From: Albidovulum aestuarii | Lineage (GTDB): Bacteria; Pseudomonadota; Alphaproteobacteria; Rhodobacterales; Rhodobacteraceae | Reading direction: 5' to 3' | Assembly: GCF_029961185.1 (NCBI RefSeq) | Contig: NZ_JASBQQ010000002.1 | Location: 588,196 to 652,195, forward strand | DNA: 64,000 nucleotides | Shown here: positions 1 through 8,702 of the stretch, in pieces | Position numbering within the stretch: position 1 is the stretch's first letter | Layout of the letters: every line of letters begins with the position of its first letter | The notes under the pieces: generated by a model | The model's database searches: none | What the model was told of the DNA's origin: nothing | What the model saw: only the letters and a program-made list of their open reading frames with translations | Translations under genes and position numbers: made by a program

Positions 1-1285
1 CAAGTCCAGTTTCCCAATCCCCCGTCAGTTCGAAAACAATCAGCGTGGTGGAGATCGGCGCGCCGAGAACCGCTGCCGCAACCGCACCCATTCCAGCCAG
101 TGCATAGATCGTCTCCGCCCCGGACACTTCCGGCAGGACACTTGTCGCGATCAGGCCATAGGCAAGGCCCGTCAGGGCCCCGACGACGAGCGCGGGCGAA
201 AACATGCCACCGCCCATGCGCCCCCCCATCGTCACCGCAACGGCCACGACCTTGACCACCGCGTAAAGCACCGCCGCACCCAGCCCGATCTGGCCTGTCA
301 ACGCGGCAGAGGTCGTCTCGTACCCGACCCCGATGATATGCGGGAATGGGATCGCGATGGCGCCAAGAACGGCCCCCGCAAGCATCGGCCTTAGGTATCG
401 CGGAATGCCGAGCGCTTTTTGAACGGAGTTGCCAACGTCCTCGGCAAAGATCACCGACTTCATCAAAGCCACCGCGACGAGACCCGAGACGAGACCAAGA
501 AGCAGGAAGGCAGGCAATTCGGCATAGAAGGCCAACCCACCCTCGGCGGGCAGCATGAACTCGGTGACACCACCGAATTCCAGCCGGTTGATCACGGTTC
601 CGGCGACCGAGGCGATGGCGATGGGGGCAAAGGCGTGGACGGCAAAGTGGCGCAGGACCACCTCCAGCGCAAAGATCGCCCCGGCGATCGGGGCGTTGAA
701 GCTGGCCGATACGGCCGCCGCGACGGCGCAGCCCAGCAAATCCCGCCCGGTAATCCCGTTCGCATTGATCCGGTTCGACACCCAGGTCGATATCACGGCG
801 GCCAGATGCACCACCGGCCCTTCGCGCCCCGACGATCCGCCAGAGCTCAGCGTGATCAGCGATGCCGCTGCCGAGGCAAGTCCCGCGCGCCGCTCCACCC
901 GCCCGGCATTCAGCGCCGCGCCCTCGATCACATCGGCCACCGCCCTGACCCGCCCGTCCGGCGTGAACCGGTCAAGGATCAGCCCCACGATCAACCCGCC
1001 AAGGATCGGCAGGCTGAGAACCCACCACCACGGCAATTCGCCCGCGACCGAGGCCAGGCGCAGATCATCACTGCCGTAAAGAAAGGTCTGGAGTGCCGAG
1101 ATCCCCTTGCGGAAGGCCAAGGCCGCTACCCCCGCCGCGATCCCGATGGCCAGAGCGATGAACCAGAACTGGATCTGGCTCGGCCCCCGCTTCCGCATCA
1201 CGCTCAACGCCCGCGCCAGTTCGGCGCGGACCGCCGACATCTGCCGGCGGGTCCAGTTCGGGGTCTCTTCCGTCACCCGGCACAT
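1..1285 (-). CDS. ClC-family chloride channel/antiporter (3' end cut by window edge)
   Basis: This is an inner-membrane protein of the ClC family, which conducts chloride or exchanges it for protons. The reading frame runs leftwards from an ATG at 1285 and is still open at base 1, giving about 428 residues. The selectivity-filter signature GSSGREGP is present with the gating glutamate near residue 155, and the late conserved stretch GAPISTTLIVFELTGDW lies near residues 408-425, just before the edge. A short cytoplasmic N-terminus precedes the first hydrophobic helix (about residues 38-58). An in-frame Met 15 residues downstream is an alternative start. It is divergent from the FAD oxidase at 1366, so the 80 bp between them must hold both promoters. 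Whether C-terminal CBS domains follow cannot be seen. Family assignment is firm; the transport mode is inferred. Confidence 0.9.
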   Translation of the reverse strand, partial: MCRVTEETPNWTRRQMSAVRAELARALSVMRKRGPSQIQFWFIALAIGIAAGVAALAFRKGISALQTFLYGSDDLRLASVAGELPWWWVLSLPILGGLIVGLILDRFTPDGRVRAVADVIEGAALNAGRVERRAGLASAAASLITLSSGGSSGREGPVVHLAAVISTWVSNRINANGITGRDLLGCAVAAAVSASFNAPIAGAIFALEVVLRHFAVHAFAPIAIASVAGTVINRLEFGGVTEFMLPAEGGLAFYAELPAFLLLGLVSGLVAVALMKSVIFAEDVGNSVQKALGIPRYLRPMLAGAVLGAIAIPFPHIIGVGYETTSAALTGQIGLGAAVLYAVVKVVAVAVTMGGRMGGGMFSPALVVGALTGLAYGLIATSVLPEVSGAETIYALAGMGAVAAAVLGAPISTTLIVFELTGDWETGL

Positions 1286-1365
1286 TTCCGCGGGGCCGCT
1301 TCCTCAGGGCTTCCCCGGGCGGCCCGCTTGGCCTAGGGTCGCCGCGCCCACCCCCCGAGGTTTTC

Positions 1366-2742
1366 ATGCCCCACGACGCAGCGCTTGCCGAACTTGCAAC
1401 CTTCTTAGGAGATCGCCTCGCGCGGTCCAAGGCCGAACGTGACCAGCATGGAAAGAACGAGGCCTGGTTTCCCGACGCGCCCCCCGATGCCGTGGCTTAC
1501 CCTGAGACGACCGAAGAGGTCGCTCGTATTGTCGGCACCTGTGCGCGCCACAACTGCCCGGTGACCGCCTGGGGCACCGGGACCTCGCTCGAAGGCCACG
1601 CGCTGGCGATCCGGGGCGGGGTCACAATCGACCTCATGCGCATGAACCGCGTGTTGCAGGTCCGGGCCGAGGACATGCAGGCCGTCGTCCAGCCGGGACT
1701 GACGCGCGAGGCGCTGAATACCGACCTGCGCGCCACGGGGCTGATGTTCTCGGTCGATCCCGGTGCCGACGCCTCACTCGGCGGCATGGCCGCGACGCGG
1801 GCCTCGGGCACCACCGCCGTGCGCTACGGCACGATGCGCGACAATGTCATGGGGCTTGAGGTGGTGCTGGCTGACGGGCGCATCATCCGCACCGGGTCTG
1901 GCGCGCGCAAATCCTCGGCAGGCTACGACCTCACCGGCCTCTTCGTCGGCTCCGAGGGCACGCTTGGCATCATCACCGAACTGACATTGAAGCTCCACGG
2001 CCAGCCCGAGGCGATTTCAGCCGCCGTCTGCGCCTTCGAGGATTTCGAGGCCGCCGTCCAGACCGTCATCACGACGATCCAGATGGGCATCCCCATGGCC
2101 CGGATCGAGTTCCTCGACGAAACCGCCGCCGCCGTCTTCAACGCCGCCAATGGCACCGCCCTGCCCGAAAAGCCCCACCTGATGGTGGAATTCCACGGCT
2201 CCGAAACCTCCGCCGCCGAGGATGCGAAACGGTTCGGCGAGGTCGTGGCCGAAATGGGCGGCGCGCATTTCGACTGGGCGACGACGACCGAGGACCGCAA
2301 CCGGCTCTGGAAGATGCGCCACGGCGCCTATCCCGCCTGCCTCGCCTTCCGCCCCGGCTCCCTCGGTCTTGTCACCGATATCTGCGTCCCGATCTCGCGG
2401 CTCGCTCAGGCCGTGCGGGAAACCCGGGCCGATATCGCGGCAAGCGGCCTGACCGGGCCGATTCTTGGCCATGTTGGCGACGGCAATTTCCATGCGATCC
2501 TGCTGATCGAACGCGGCAATGAGGCGGAGCTGAAAACCGCCAAGGCGCTGGCACGGAAGATGGCGGAACGCGCGCTCAGCCTCGGCGGCACGATCACCGG
2601 CGAACATGGAATTGGCTTCGGCAAGAAGGACCTGATGGCGATGGAACATGGTGAGGCTTGGGAGGTGATGGCGCAGATCAAGCGGGCGCTCGATCCCGAC
2701 GGTATCCTGAACCCCGGCAAGGTGGTGGAGGTGAACCAGTGA
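1366..2742 (+). CDS. FAD-binding D-2-hydroxyacid (D-lactate type) dehydrogenase
   Basis: A 458-residue flavoprotein of the GlcD/D-lactate dehydrogenase (cytochrome) family, expected to oxidise D-lactate or a similar D-2-hydroxyacid and pass electrons to the respiratory chain. The N-terminal PCMH-type FAD domain is visible from about residue 45, with GTGTSLEGHALA and later GGMAATRASGTTAVRYG and GSEGTLGIIT. The C-terminal FAD-oxidase domain carries GHVGDGNFHAILL, GEHGIGFGKKDLM and the final NPGK motif, as expected for the family. Length is normal for this single-subunit type. The stop codon overlaps the GTG start of the next gene by 4 bp, which suggests translational coupling. The exact substrate cannot be told from sequence; glycolate or D-2-hydroxyglutarate oxidases are related alternatives. 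Confidence 0.9.
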   Translation: MPHDAALAELATFLGDRLARSKAERDQHGKNEAWFPDAPPDAVAYPETTEEVARIVGTCARHNCPVTAWGTGTSLEGHALAIRGGVTIDLMRMNRVLQVRAEDMQAVVQPGLTREALNTDLRATGLMFSVDPGADASLGGMAATRASGTTAVRYGTMRDNVMGLEVVLADGRIIRTGSGARKSSAGYDLTGLFVGSEGTLGIITELTLKLHGQPEAISAAVCAFEDFEAAVQTVITTIQMGIPMARIEFLDETAAAVFNAANGTALPEKPHLMVEFHGSETSAAEDAKRFGEVVAEMGGAHFDWATTTEDRNRLWKMRHGAYPACLAFRPGSLGLVTDICVPISRLAQAVRETRADIAASGLTGPILGHVGDGNFHAILLIERGNEAELKTAKALARKMAERALSLGGTITGEHGIGFGKKDLMAMEHGEAWEVMAQIKRALDPDGILNPGKVVEVNQ

Positions 2743-3128
2743 CCCTGCCCGCCCCCGACGCCTTCCCCCGCGCCTTCGCCAATGCCTGGGCCGGGCACGA
2801 CGTAAAGGCCATTGCCGCACTCTTTGCCGAAGATGCCGATTTCCTAACCCTGACCGGCCATTGGGCCGAGGGGCGGAAGGCGATTGCCGAAACGCTGGCG
2901 GGTGAACTTGCCGGAGCCTTTGCGCGGGCGAAACTCGTGACCGGGCGGACCAAGCAGCGCACACTCGCGCCCGGCGCCGCACAGGTGATGCAGCGCTTCG
3001 TGCTTTCCGGCATCCTCCACCCCGATGGCAGCGATGCGGGTCGGGTCGGCGCGATCCTGTCGGCTGTGCTGGTCGAGGGGCCGCAGGGCTGGACGGTGGC
3101 GGCGGCGCAGTTCACCGCCGAAGGCTGA
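2739..3128 (+). CDS. SnoaL-like / DUF4440-type small protein (SgcJ/EcaC family)
   Basis: A 129-residue protein with the cystatin-like alpha+beta fold of the SgcJ/EcaC group, inferred from the pattern near the start (FANAWAGHDVKAIAALFAED followed by ADFLTLTGHWAEGRKAI) and the typical length. Members are small, often dimeric proteins of poorly defined enzymatic or ligand-binding role. I place the start at the GTG that overlaps the stop of the upstream dehydrogenase (GTGA). Longer starts further upstream would run deep into the dehydrogenase gene and give an arginine- and glycine-rich tail unlike the family. The two genes therefore form a probable operon. Function beyond the fold family is not known. 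Confidence 0.75.
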   Translation: MTLPAPDAFPRAFANAWAGHDVKAIAALFAEDADFLTLTGHWAEGRKAIAETLAGELAGAFARAKLVTGRTKQRTLAPGAAQVMQRFVLSGILHPDGSDAGRVGAILSAVLVEGPQGWTVAAAQFTAEG

Positions 3129-3142
3129 GCACCCCTCATCGT

Positions 3143-3157
3143 CGCCCGTTCCGGGCG
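3143..3157. terminator. GC hairpin in convergent gap (possible terminator)
   Basis: CGCCCG-ttc-CGGGCG forms a perfect 6-bp stem in the 76-bp gap between the convergent SnoaL-like gene and glyS. No T tract follows on either strand, so it is at best a weak or factor-assisted terminator. Confidence 0.3.
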
Positions 3158-3204
3158 CTCTTCGGGAGTGCGCCCCGACGAGAAGCGAAGCGCACGAGGA
3201 GGGT

Positions 3205-5409
3205 TCAGCCCTCCAGCTTCGTCAGATCGGCGACGCTGAGGCAGATCGTGCGGATGCGGCTGAGCAGGTTCAGCCGGTTGCGCCGGACGATTTCATTGTC
3301 GGTATTGACCTGCACCGCCTCGAAGAACGCGTCGATGGGCGCGCGGAGGGAGGCCATGGCCGACATGGCCGCGCCGAAATCCTCGGCCTTCATCGCGGGC
3401 TGGATGGCGGCCTCGGCCGTGTCGAGCGCGGCAAAGAGTGTGCGTTCGGTCTCATCCTCGGCAAACTTCGGATCGGCCCCGAAGCTGTATTCGACCCCGT
3501 CCTTTTCCTCGGCCTGGCTCAGGATGTTGTTCGCGCGCTTGAAGCCCTGAATGAGGTTGCCGCCGTCATCGGTCTTGAGGAAGGCGCTGAGCGCCTCGGC
3601 GCGTTTGACCAGCAGCGTCAGGTCGTCATTGCCGGGCATGGCGAGGCAGGCGTCGATGACGTCATGGCGGATGCCCTCATCGCGGAGATGGACCTTGAGG
3701 CGGTCGTGGAAGAAGGCGAGGAGGTCGGGAGAACGGGCATCTACCTTTCGACCATCAAGCTCACGCGTAACGGTCGCAACACCCAAGGAGAAGCTTGTTA
3801 CTCCTGAAGCCGTTTCCTCTTTGAATTTTTTTGCCTTTTCGTCGTGATGTCGCTTCTGCGCGGTCGCGATTGCCATATCGTTTCTCAGCAACTGTTCCGA
3901 GAAATGATCGTGAAGGGCCATCCTTCTCTTATTCGCCAGCACCAACCGGATCACGCCCAACGCCGCCCTTCTCAGCGCAAAGGGGTCTTTTGATCCCGTG
4001 GGCTTCTCGTCGATGGCCCAGAATCCGGTCAGTGTGTCGACCTTGTCGGCGAGCGCCACAGCGACGGAAACCGGATCGCTCGGCACGGCGTCGGAGGGGC
4101 CGAGTGGCTGGTAGTGTTCCTTGCAGGCATTGGCCACGGCGTCGGGCAGACCGGCGGCCTTGGCGTAGTAGACGCCCATCGTGCCCTGAAGCTCGGGGAA
4201 TTCCCCGACCATCGCCGATTGCAGGTCGGCCTTGGCCACCCGTGCCGCCTCTGCCGCCAGGTCGGGCTTGGCCCCGACCAAAGGTGCGATCTCGCGCGCC
4301 AGCGCCTCGATCCGGTCGATGCGGTCCTTCTGCGACCCGAGCTTGTTGTGGAAGGTGACATTGGCCAGCCCTTCGGCCATGCCTTCCAAGCCCGTATGAG
4401 CAACGGTCCGCAAGTCATTCTCCCAAAAGAACTTTGCGTCGCTGAGCCGCGCCGACAGAACCTTCTGGTTCCCCGCAAGGATCGTGGCCCCGTGGTCCGC
4501 CGGTTCGTTGTTCGCGACCGTGATGAAGCCCTCGATCCGCCCGGTCTTGGGGTTCCGGCAAGAGAAGAACTTCTGGTGTTCCTTCATCGAGGCCTGCAAC
4601 ACCTCGGGCGGCAGGCCGAGGAAGTCCTCACCGATCCGGCCCATCAGCACGACCGGCCATTCAACGAGCCCCGCAACCTCGGTCAGCAGGCCCTTGTCCT
4701 CGACCACTTCCAGCCCGGCGGCAAAGGCCGCATTGGTGGCGTCGTGCCAGATATGTTCGGCCCGCTCCTCGGGGTCGAGCATCACCTTCGCACGCTTCAG
4801 CTTCGCCGCGTAATCCTCAAAAGACGTTACCGAAAATGCCTCCGGAGCAAGAAAGCGGTGGCCCCGCGTGGTATTGCCGGACGCGATGCCGTCCACATCA
4901 AGCGGTACGACCTCGGCCCCGCCCTCATCGCTCAGGATGCAGAGGATCGAATGCAAGGGCCGCACCCAGCGCAAACTGCCCGACCCCCAGCGCATCGATT
5001 TCGGCCAGGGGAAAGTGCGGATCGCCCCCTCCAGCACTTCGGCGACGATATCAGCTGCCTTGCGGCCCGGCTTTTCGATCACCGCGAAATAGGCCTGCCC
5101 CTTGCCCGCATCGCGGACCTCAAGCTGATCCATCGTCAGCCCGGTCGAGCGCAGGAAGCCCTGCACCGCCTGCTCCGGCGCGGTCGTCGCAGGGCCTTTC
5201 CGTTCCTCGCGCACCGACTTGCTTTCCGCGGTCAGCCCCTCCACCGCCAGCGTCAGGCGGCGCGGGGTGGAAAGCGCGTGGGCGCCTGCATAGGTCAGCC
5301 CGGCCTCGACCAGCCCGTCGGTAATCAGTTTCTTCAGGTCCTCGCGGGCCTTGCCTTGCATCCGGGCGGGGATTTCCTCGGAGAAGAGTTCGATGAGAAG
5401 GTCGGGCAT
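3205..5409 (-). CDS. glyS: Glycyl-tRNA synthetase beta subunit
   Basis: The beta subunit of the tetrameric bacterial glycyl-tRNA synthetase (alpha2beta2), a cytoplasmic enzyme that charges tRNA-Gly. Residues 1-50 match the family start (LLIELFSEEIPARMQ), the middle has the conserved LVEWPVVLMG and MKEHQKFFSCRNP blocks, and the end is an anticodon-binding DALR-type helix (RNRLNLLSRI). At 734 residues it is longer than the roughly 690 usual in relatives. The extra length falls near residues 500-553 (DNA about 3750-3910), a lysine- and threonine-rich stretch whose DNA is clearly richer in A+T than its flanks. Its start directly abuts the stop of the small membrane protein upstream, and glyQ precedes that, so the three are one operon. 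Confidence 0.97.
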   Translation of the reverse strand: MPDLLIELFSEEIPARMQGKAREDLKKLITDGLVEAGLTYAGAHALSTPRRLTLAVEGLTAESKSVREERKGPATTAPEQAVQGFLRSTGLTMDQLEVRDAGKGQAYFAVIEKPGRKAADIVAEVLEGAIRTFPWPKSMRWGSGSLRWVRPLHSILCILSDEGGAEVVPLDVDGIASGNTTRGHRFLAPEAFSVTSFEDYAAKLKRAKVMLDPEERAEHIWHDATNAAFAAGLEVVEDKGLLTEVAGLVEWPVVLMGRIGEDFLGLPPEVLQASMKEHQKFFSCRNPKTGRIEGFITVANNEPADHGATILAGNQKVLSARLSDAKFFWENDLRTVAHTGLEGMAEGLANVTFHNKLGSQKDRIDRIEALAREIAPLVGAKPDLAAEAARVAKADLQSAMVGEFPELQGTMGVYYAKAAGLPDAVANACKEHYQPLGPSDAVPSDPVSVAVALADKVDTLTGFWAIDEKPTGSKDPFALRRAALGVIRLVLANKRRMALHDHFSEQLLRNDMAIATAQKRHHDEKAKKFKEETASGVTSFSLGVATVTRELDGRKVDARSPDLLAFFHDRLKVHLRDEGIRHDVIDACLAMPGNDDLTLLVKRAEALSAFLKTDDGGNLIQGFKRANNILSQAEEKDGVEYSFGADPKFAEDETERTLFAALDTAEAAIQPAMKAEDFGAAMSAMASLRAPIDAFFEAVQVNTDNEIVRRNRLNLLSRIRTICLSVADLTKLEG

Positions 5410-5883
5410 TTACTTCTCCGCCGTTTCATTGAGTTCGTGCCAGGCAAAGGCCTGGCCGTCGGCATAAACCGCGACAACGCGGTCGACACCGGGATGGATG
5501 TTCTTTTCCGCCAGGAACGCCAAGGCCGCGCCGGATTGCAGGTCGGCGCCGATCCGTTCCGCATCGAAGCAGGGGAACTGGCGCGGGCCGATCAGGGGTT
5601 CGGCACCGGGATAGTCGGCATAGGTCTCACTCATCAGCGCGAGCGACATCGGCACCTTGAAACAGGCGCGGAAGCGCAGGGGGGAACTGTCGGAATCGAT
5701 CCCCTCGAAACCGTCCGTCGGCACCGGCTCTACTGCGCCCGACAAAGCGGTCAGGCGGATTTCAGCGGCGGCAGAGGCGGGCTCCACCGGCGCGTAATAC
5801 GCGTATTCCTGCACATAATAGAGGCCGATGCCGGCCAGAAGCGCCGTTACCACGATGAACCCCGCAACGATCTTGCCGTTCAC
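5410..5883 (-). CDS. Small membrane-anchored protein between glyQ and glyS (resembles DUF6446)
   Basis: A 157-residue protein with one N-terminal transmembrane segment (about residues 4-22, [20 protein letters not shown]) and a periplasmic domain containing cysteines ([18 protein letters not shown]). I recall a family of this type, DUF6446, sitting between the glycyl-tRNA synthetase subunit genes in Rhodobacterales; that label is from memory. The start is a GTG whose last two bases join the TGA of glyQ (GTGA), and its stop touches the ATG of glyS, so translation of all three is probably coupled. Earlier in-frame starts would overlap glyQ extensively. No catalytic motif is recognisable, and the reason for its placement in this operon is unknown. 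Confidence 0.85.
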   Translation of the reverse strand: MNGKIVAGFIVVTALLAGIGLYYVQEYAYYAPVEPASAAAEIRLTALSGAVEPVPTDGFEGIDSDSSPLRFRACFKVPMSLALMSETYADYPGAEPLIGPRQFPCFDAERIGADLQSGAALAFLAEKNIHPGVDRVVAVYADGQAFAWHELNETAEK

Positions 5884-6812
5884 GCCGCCCGGCCTTCCGA
5901 AGCGCCGCCCGCTTCGGTCGTCACGAACGCATCGGCGCATTTTTTCGCAAGCGCGCGGACCCGGCCGATATAGGCCTGCCGCTCGGTGACCGAGATCACG
6001 CCCCGCGCGTCGAGAAGGTTGAAGAGGTGGCTGGCCTTGATGCACTGGTCATAGGCGGGATGCGCCATGACGATCCTGCGGCCTGCCCCGTCGGTCTCAT
6101 CCGCGGCAAGGATGCGGGTGCATTCGGCCTCGGCATCCTCGAAGTGCTTGAGAAGCATCCCGGTATCGGCCTGATCAAAGTTCCAGCGCGAATATTCCTG
6201 TTCGGTCTGGCGGAAGATGTCGCCGTATTTCAGGGGGATCGGCGCGTCGGGATCGTTGAACGGCATGTCCATCACATGATCGACGCCCAGAACATACATC
6301 GCCAGACGCTCCAACCCATAGGTCAGTTCGCCCGAAACCGGGTGGCAGTCATGGCCGCCGACCTGCTGGAAATAGGTGAACTGGCTGACCTCCATCCCGT
6401 CACACCAGACCTCCCACCCGAGCCCCCATGCGCCAAGCGTCGGGCTTTCCCAGTCATCCTCCACAAAGCGGATATCATGGACCGAGGCATCGACACCGAT
6501 TGCGGCGAGCGAGCCGAGATAGAGCGCCTGAAGATCGGGCGGCGAGGGTTTGATGATGACCTGATACTGGTAGTAGTGCTGCAGCCGGTTGGGGTTCTCG
6601 CCATAGCGCCCGTCGGTCGGGCGGCGCGAGGGCTGAACATAGGCCGCAGCCCAGGGACGCGAGCCCAAGGCACGCAGGGTCGTTGCCGGATGGAAGGTGC
6701 CCGCTCCCACCTCCATGTCATAGGGTTGCAGCACCGCGCAGCCCTTCGAGGCCCAGTAGGTCTGAAGCCTCAGGATGATCTCCTGGAACGAACGGGGGGC
6801 TGTGGTGGTCAT
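5880..6812 (-). CDS. glyQ: Glycyl-tRNA synthetase alpha subunit
   Basis: The 310-residue alpha subunit carries the class II aminoacylation core for glycine, ATP and the tRNA acceptor end. Family blocks are clear: [18 protein letters not shown] at the start, [15 protein letters not shown], then [20 protein letters not shown] and the [15 protein letters not shown] stretch. I start at the ATG at 6812 because [12 protein letters not shown] matches the usual N-terminus; an upstream in-frame ATG at 6872 would add 20 unmatched residues. It is the first gene of the glyQ, membrane protein, glyS operon and is divergent from the protease-like gene at 6969. Confidence 0.97.
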   Translation of the reverse strand: MTTTAPRSFQEIILRLQTYWASKGCAVLQPYDMEVGAGTFHPATTLRALGSRPWAAAYVQPSRRPTDGRYGENPNRLQHYYQYQVIIKPSPPDLQALYLGSLAAIGVDASVHDIRFVEDDWESPTLGAWGLGWEVWCDGMEVSQFTYFQQVGGHDCHPVSGELTYGLERLAMYVLGVDHVMDMPFNDPDAPIPLKYGDIFRQTEQEYSRWNFDQADTGMLLKHFEDAEAECTRILAADETDGAGRRIVMAHPAYDQCIKASHLFNLLDARGVISVTERQAYIGRVRALAKKCADAFVTTEAGGASEGRAA

Positions 6813-6968
6813 GTCTGGCCTGTCCTCGGGCGAAAGCGCGTTCTCAATAGGCAACAGGTGCGGGGCGGTCAATCGGCGGCGAGGCGATTGTGACGTGACG
6901 CCGCCAGCGAGACTGCTAGGTTTGGGACCGGATTCGTTCCGATAAGAAACGACAAGGGGTTTTTAGGA

Positions 6969-8693
6969 ATGCGTTTTACGGGCCTGGTTGCCGGATTTCT
7001 GATGATGATTGCCGCTGTTGCGGCCGAGGCTCAGGAAACATGGGTGCAGATCGAGGCGCAGCCGTCCCTGCGCGAGGGCGAAGAACGCGCCCGCGCCTAT
7101 TCGGGCGTCTTTCCCAATGTGAACGGATTTGCGATGACGACCGGCTGGTATGCGGTCGTGCTGGGCCCCTTCACACCTGAGGAGGCTGAGCGCCAGCTCT
7201 TCCTGCTGAAAAGCGAACGGCTGATCCCGGCGGACAGCTACATCGCCACCGGCTCCCGCTTCCAGAGCCAGTTCTGGCCCGTTGGCGGCACCGCCGCCTT
7301 GCCGCAACCCGAAGCGCCCGCTGTCGACACCCTGACGGCGACCCAGCCCTCGACTCTGCCGGACGAAACCCCGAACGAGGCGCGCCGGTCCGAGGCGCTG
7401 CTCTTGGCCGAGGAACGCCGTGCGCTGCAGGAAGCCCTGCAATGGGAAGGCTTTTATACCGGTGCCATCGACGGTGCCTTCGGTGCCGGCACCCGCCGCT
7501 CGATGGGCGCGTGGCAGGCCGCGATGGGATACGAGGCGTCCGGCATTCTCACGACCGCCCAGCGCGCCGAACTCATGGCGGCCTATCAGGCTGACCTTGC
7601 AGCGATCGGGCTTGAAACCGTGACCGAGGACGAGGCCGGGATCGAGATTGCCCTGCCCCTCGCGCTGATATCCTTCGACCGCTATCAGCCGCCCTTCGTC
7701 CATTACGGCGAAAAGGACGGGTCCGGGTTCCGCGCATTGCTGATTTCGCAAAAGGGCGATCGGGCGACGCTGTCGGGGCTCTATGACATCATGCAGACGC
7801 TGGAAATCGTTCCCGTCTCGGGCGACCGCCAGCTGAACGCGACATCGTTCGTGCTGACCGGCCAGAATGACCGCCTGCAATCCTACAGCCAGGCCGAACT
7901 GGCGGGTGGGACGATCAAGGGCTTTACCCTTGTCTGGCCCACTGCCGAAGCAGACCGGGCGGCCCGCGTAGTCGACGCGATGAAGGCGTCCTTCCGGTCC
8001 ATCGGCGATACCGCCTTGGATGAGGGGCTCGGCACGCCATTGGCCGAGGATCATGCGACCCTGATGTCCGGTCTGGAAATCCGCCGCCCGGCGCTGTCGC
8101 GGTCCGGGTTCTATCTCGACGGGACCGGGCTGGTCGCGACGACGGACGAGGTGATCGCCGAATGCCGCCGTCTGACGCTCGATGGCGGGATCGAGGCCGA
8201 CACGGTACTGCATGATGCAGCGACCGGCCTTGCCGTTCTCAAGCCCCGCACATCCCTTGCGCCCCGGGCACAGGCCAATCTCAGCTCCGGTCGGGTCAAT
8301 TCTGAAATCGCCGTTGCAGGGTTCTCCTATCAGGATGCGCTCGACACCGCCGTGATGAGCTTCGGCACGCTTGCCGATACGCGCGGACTCGGCGGTGAGG
8401 AACAGCTGACCCGGCTCTCGGTCCGGACGCTCGACGGCGATGCGGGCGGCCCGGTTCTCGACGCGACGGGCGCCGTCGTGGGCATGCTCCTGCCGCGCGA
8501 CAAGGATGGCAGCCGGGTATTGCCGGAGGATGTCGGCCTCGCGCTCGACGGAACCACGATCCGGGCGGCGCTCGCCGGGGCGGGGCTTGTCGCCGAACCG
8601 GTGGCGGAGACGGCAAGCACCGCCGCCCTTGCCCCTGAGGACCTGACCATGCTCGGGCGCGACATGACCGTGCTCGTCTCCTGCTGGAACTGA
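6969..8693 (+). CDS. Secreted peptidoglycan-binding, trypsin-fold pseudoprotease
   Basis: A 574-residue exported protein. Residues 1-21 are a signal peptide (cleavage near AEAQ). Residues about 25-95 resemble a SPOR-like module (WYAVVLGPFTPEEAERQL), followed by a PG_binding_1 repeat at about 150-200 (LQWEGFYTGAIDGAFGAGTR). The C-terminal third has the trypsin/Deg fold, but the catalytic triad looks lost. The usual histidine block (TNAHV or TAAHV) reads ATTDEVIAE, and the serine loop GDSGGPV reads GDGDAGGPVLD with alanine in place of serine; the aspartate block (LHDAATGLAVLK) is kept. I therefore infer a non-catalytic cell-wall-binding protein rather than a protease. It has its own promoter region opposite glyQ. 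Confidence 0.8.
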   Translation: MRFTGLVAGFLMMIAAVAAEAQETWVQIEAQPSLREGEERARAYSGVFPNVNGFAMTTGWYAVVLGPFTPEEAERQLFLLKSERLIPADSYIATGSRFQSQFWPVGGTAALPQPEAPAVDTLTATQPSTLPDETPNEARRSEALLLAEERRALQEALQWEGFYTGAIDGAFGAGTRRSMGAWQAAMGYEASGILTTAQRAELMAAYQADLAAIGLETVTEDEAGIEIALPLALISFDRYQPPFVHYGEKDGSGFRALLISQKGDRATLSGLYDIMQTLEIVPVSGDRQLNATSFVLTGQNDRLQSYSQAELAGGTIKGFTLVWPTAEADRAARVVDAMKASFRSIGDTALDEGLGTPLAEDHATLMSGLEIRRPALSRSGFYLDGTGLVATTDEVIAECRRLTLDGGIEADTVLHDAATGLAVLKPRTSLAPRAQANLSSGRVNSEIAVAGFSYQDALDTAVMSFGTLADTRGLGGEEQLTRLSVRTLDGDAGGPVLDATGAVVGMLLPRDKDGSRVLPEDVGLALDGTTIRAALAGAGLVAEPVAETASTAALAPEDLTMLGRDMTVLVSCWN

Positions 8694-8702
8694 GCCGGGC
8701 CG

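Noticed and set aside
419..1336. Long plus-strand frame of about 305 residues opposite the ClC gene
   Set aside because: The protein is arginine-, proline- and glycine-rich with no family, and the minus strand carries a clear ClC channel; high-GC shadow.
4114..5973. Plus-strand frame of more than 600 residues through glyS
   Set aside because: It runs over the full glyS gene in antisense with no recognisable motif; typical long shadow frame in high-GC DNA.
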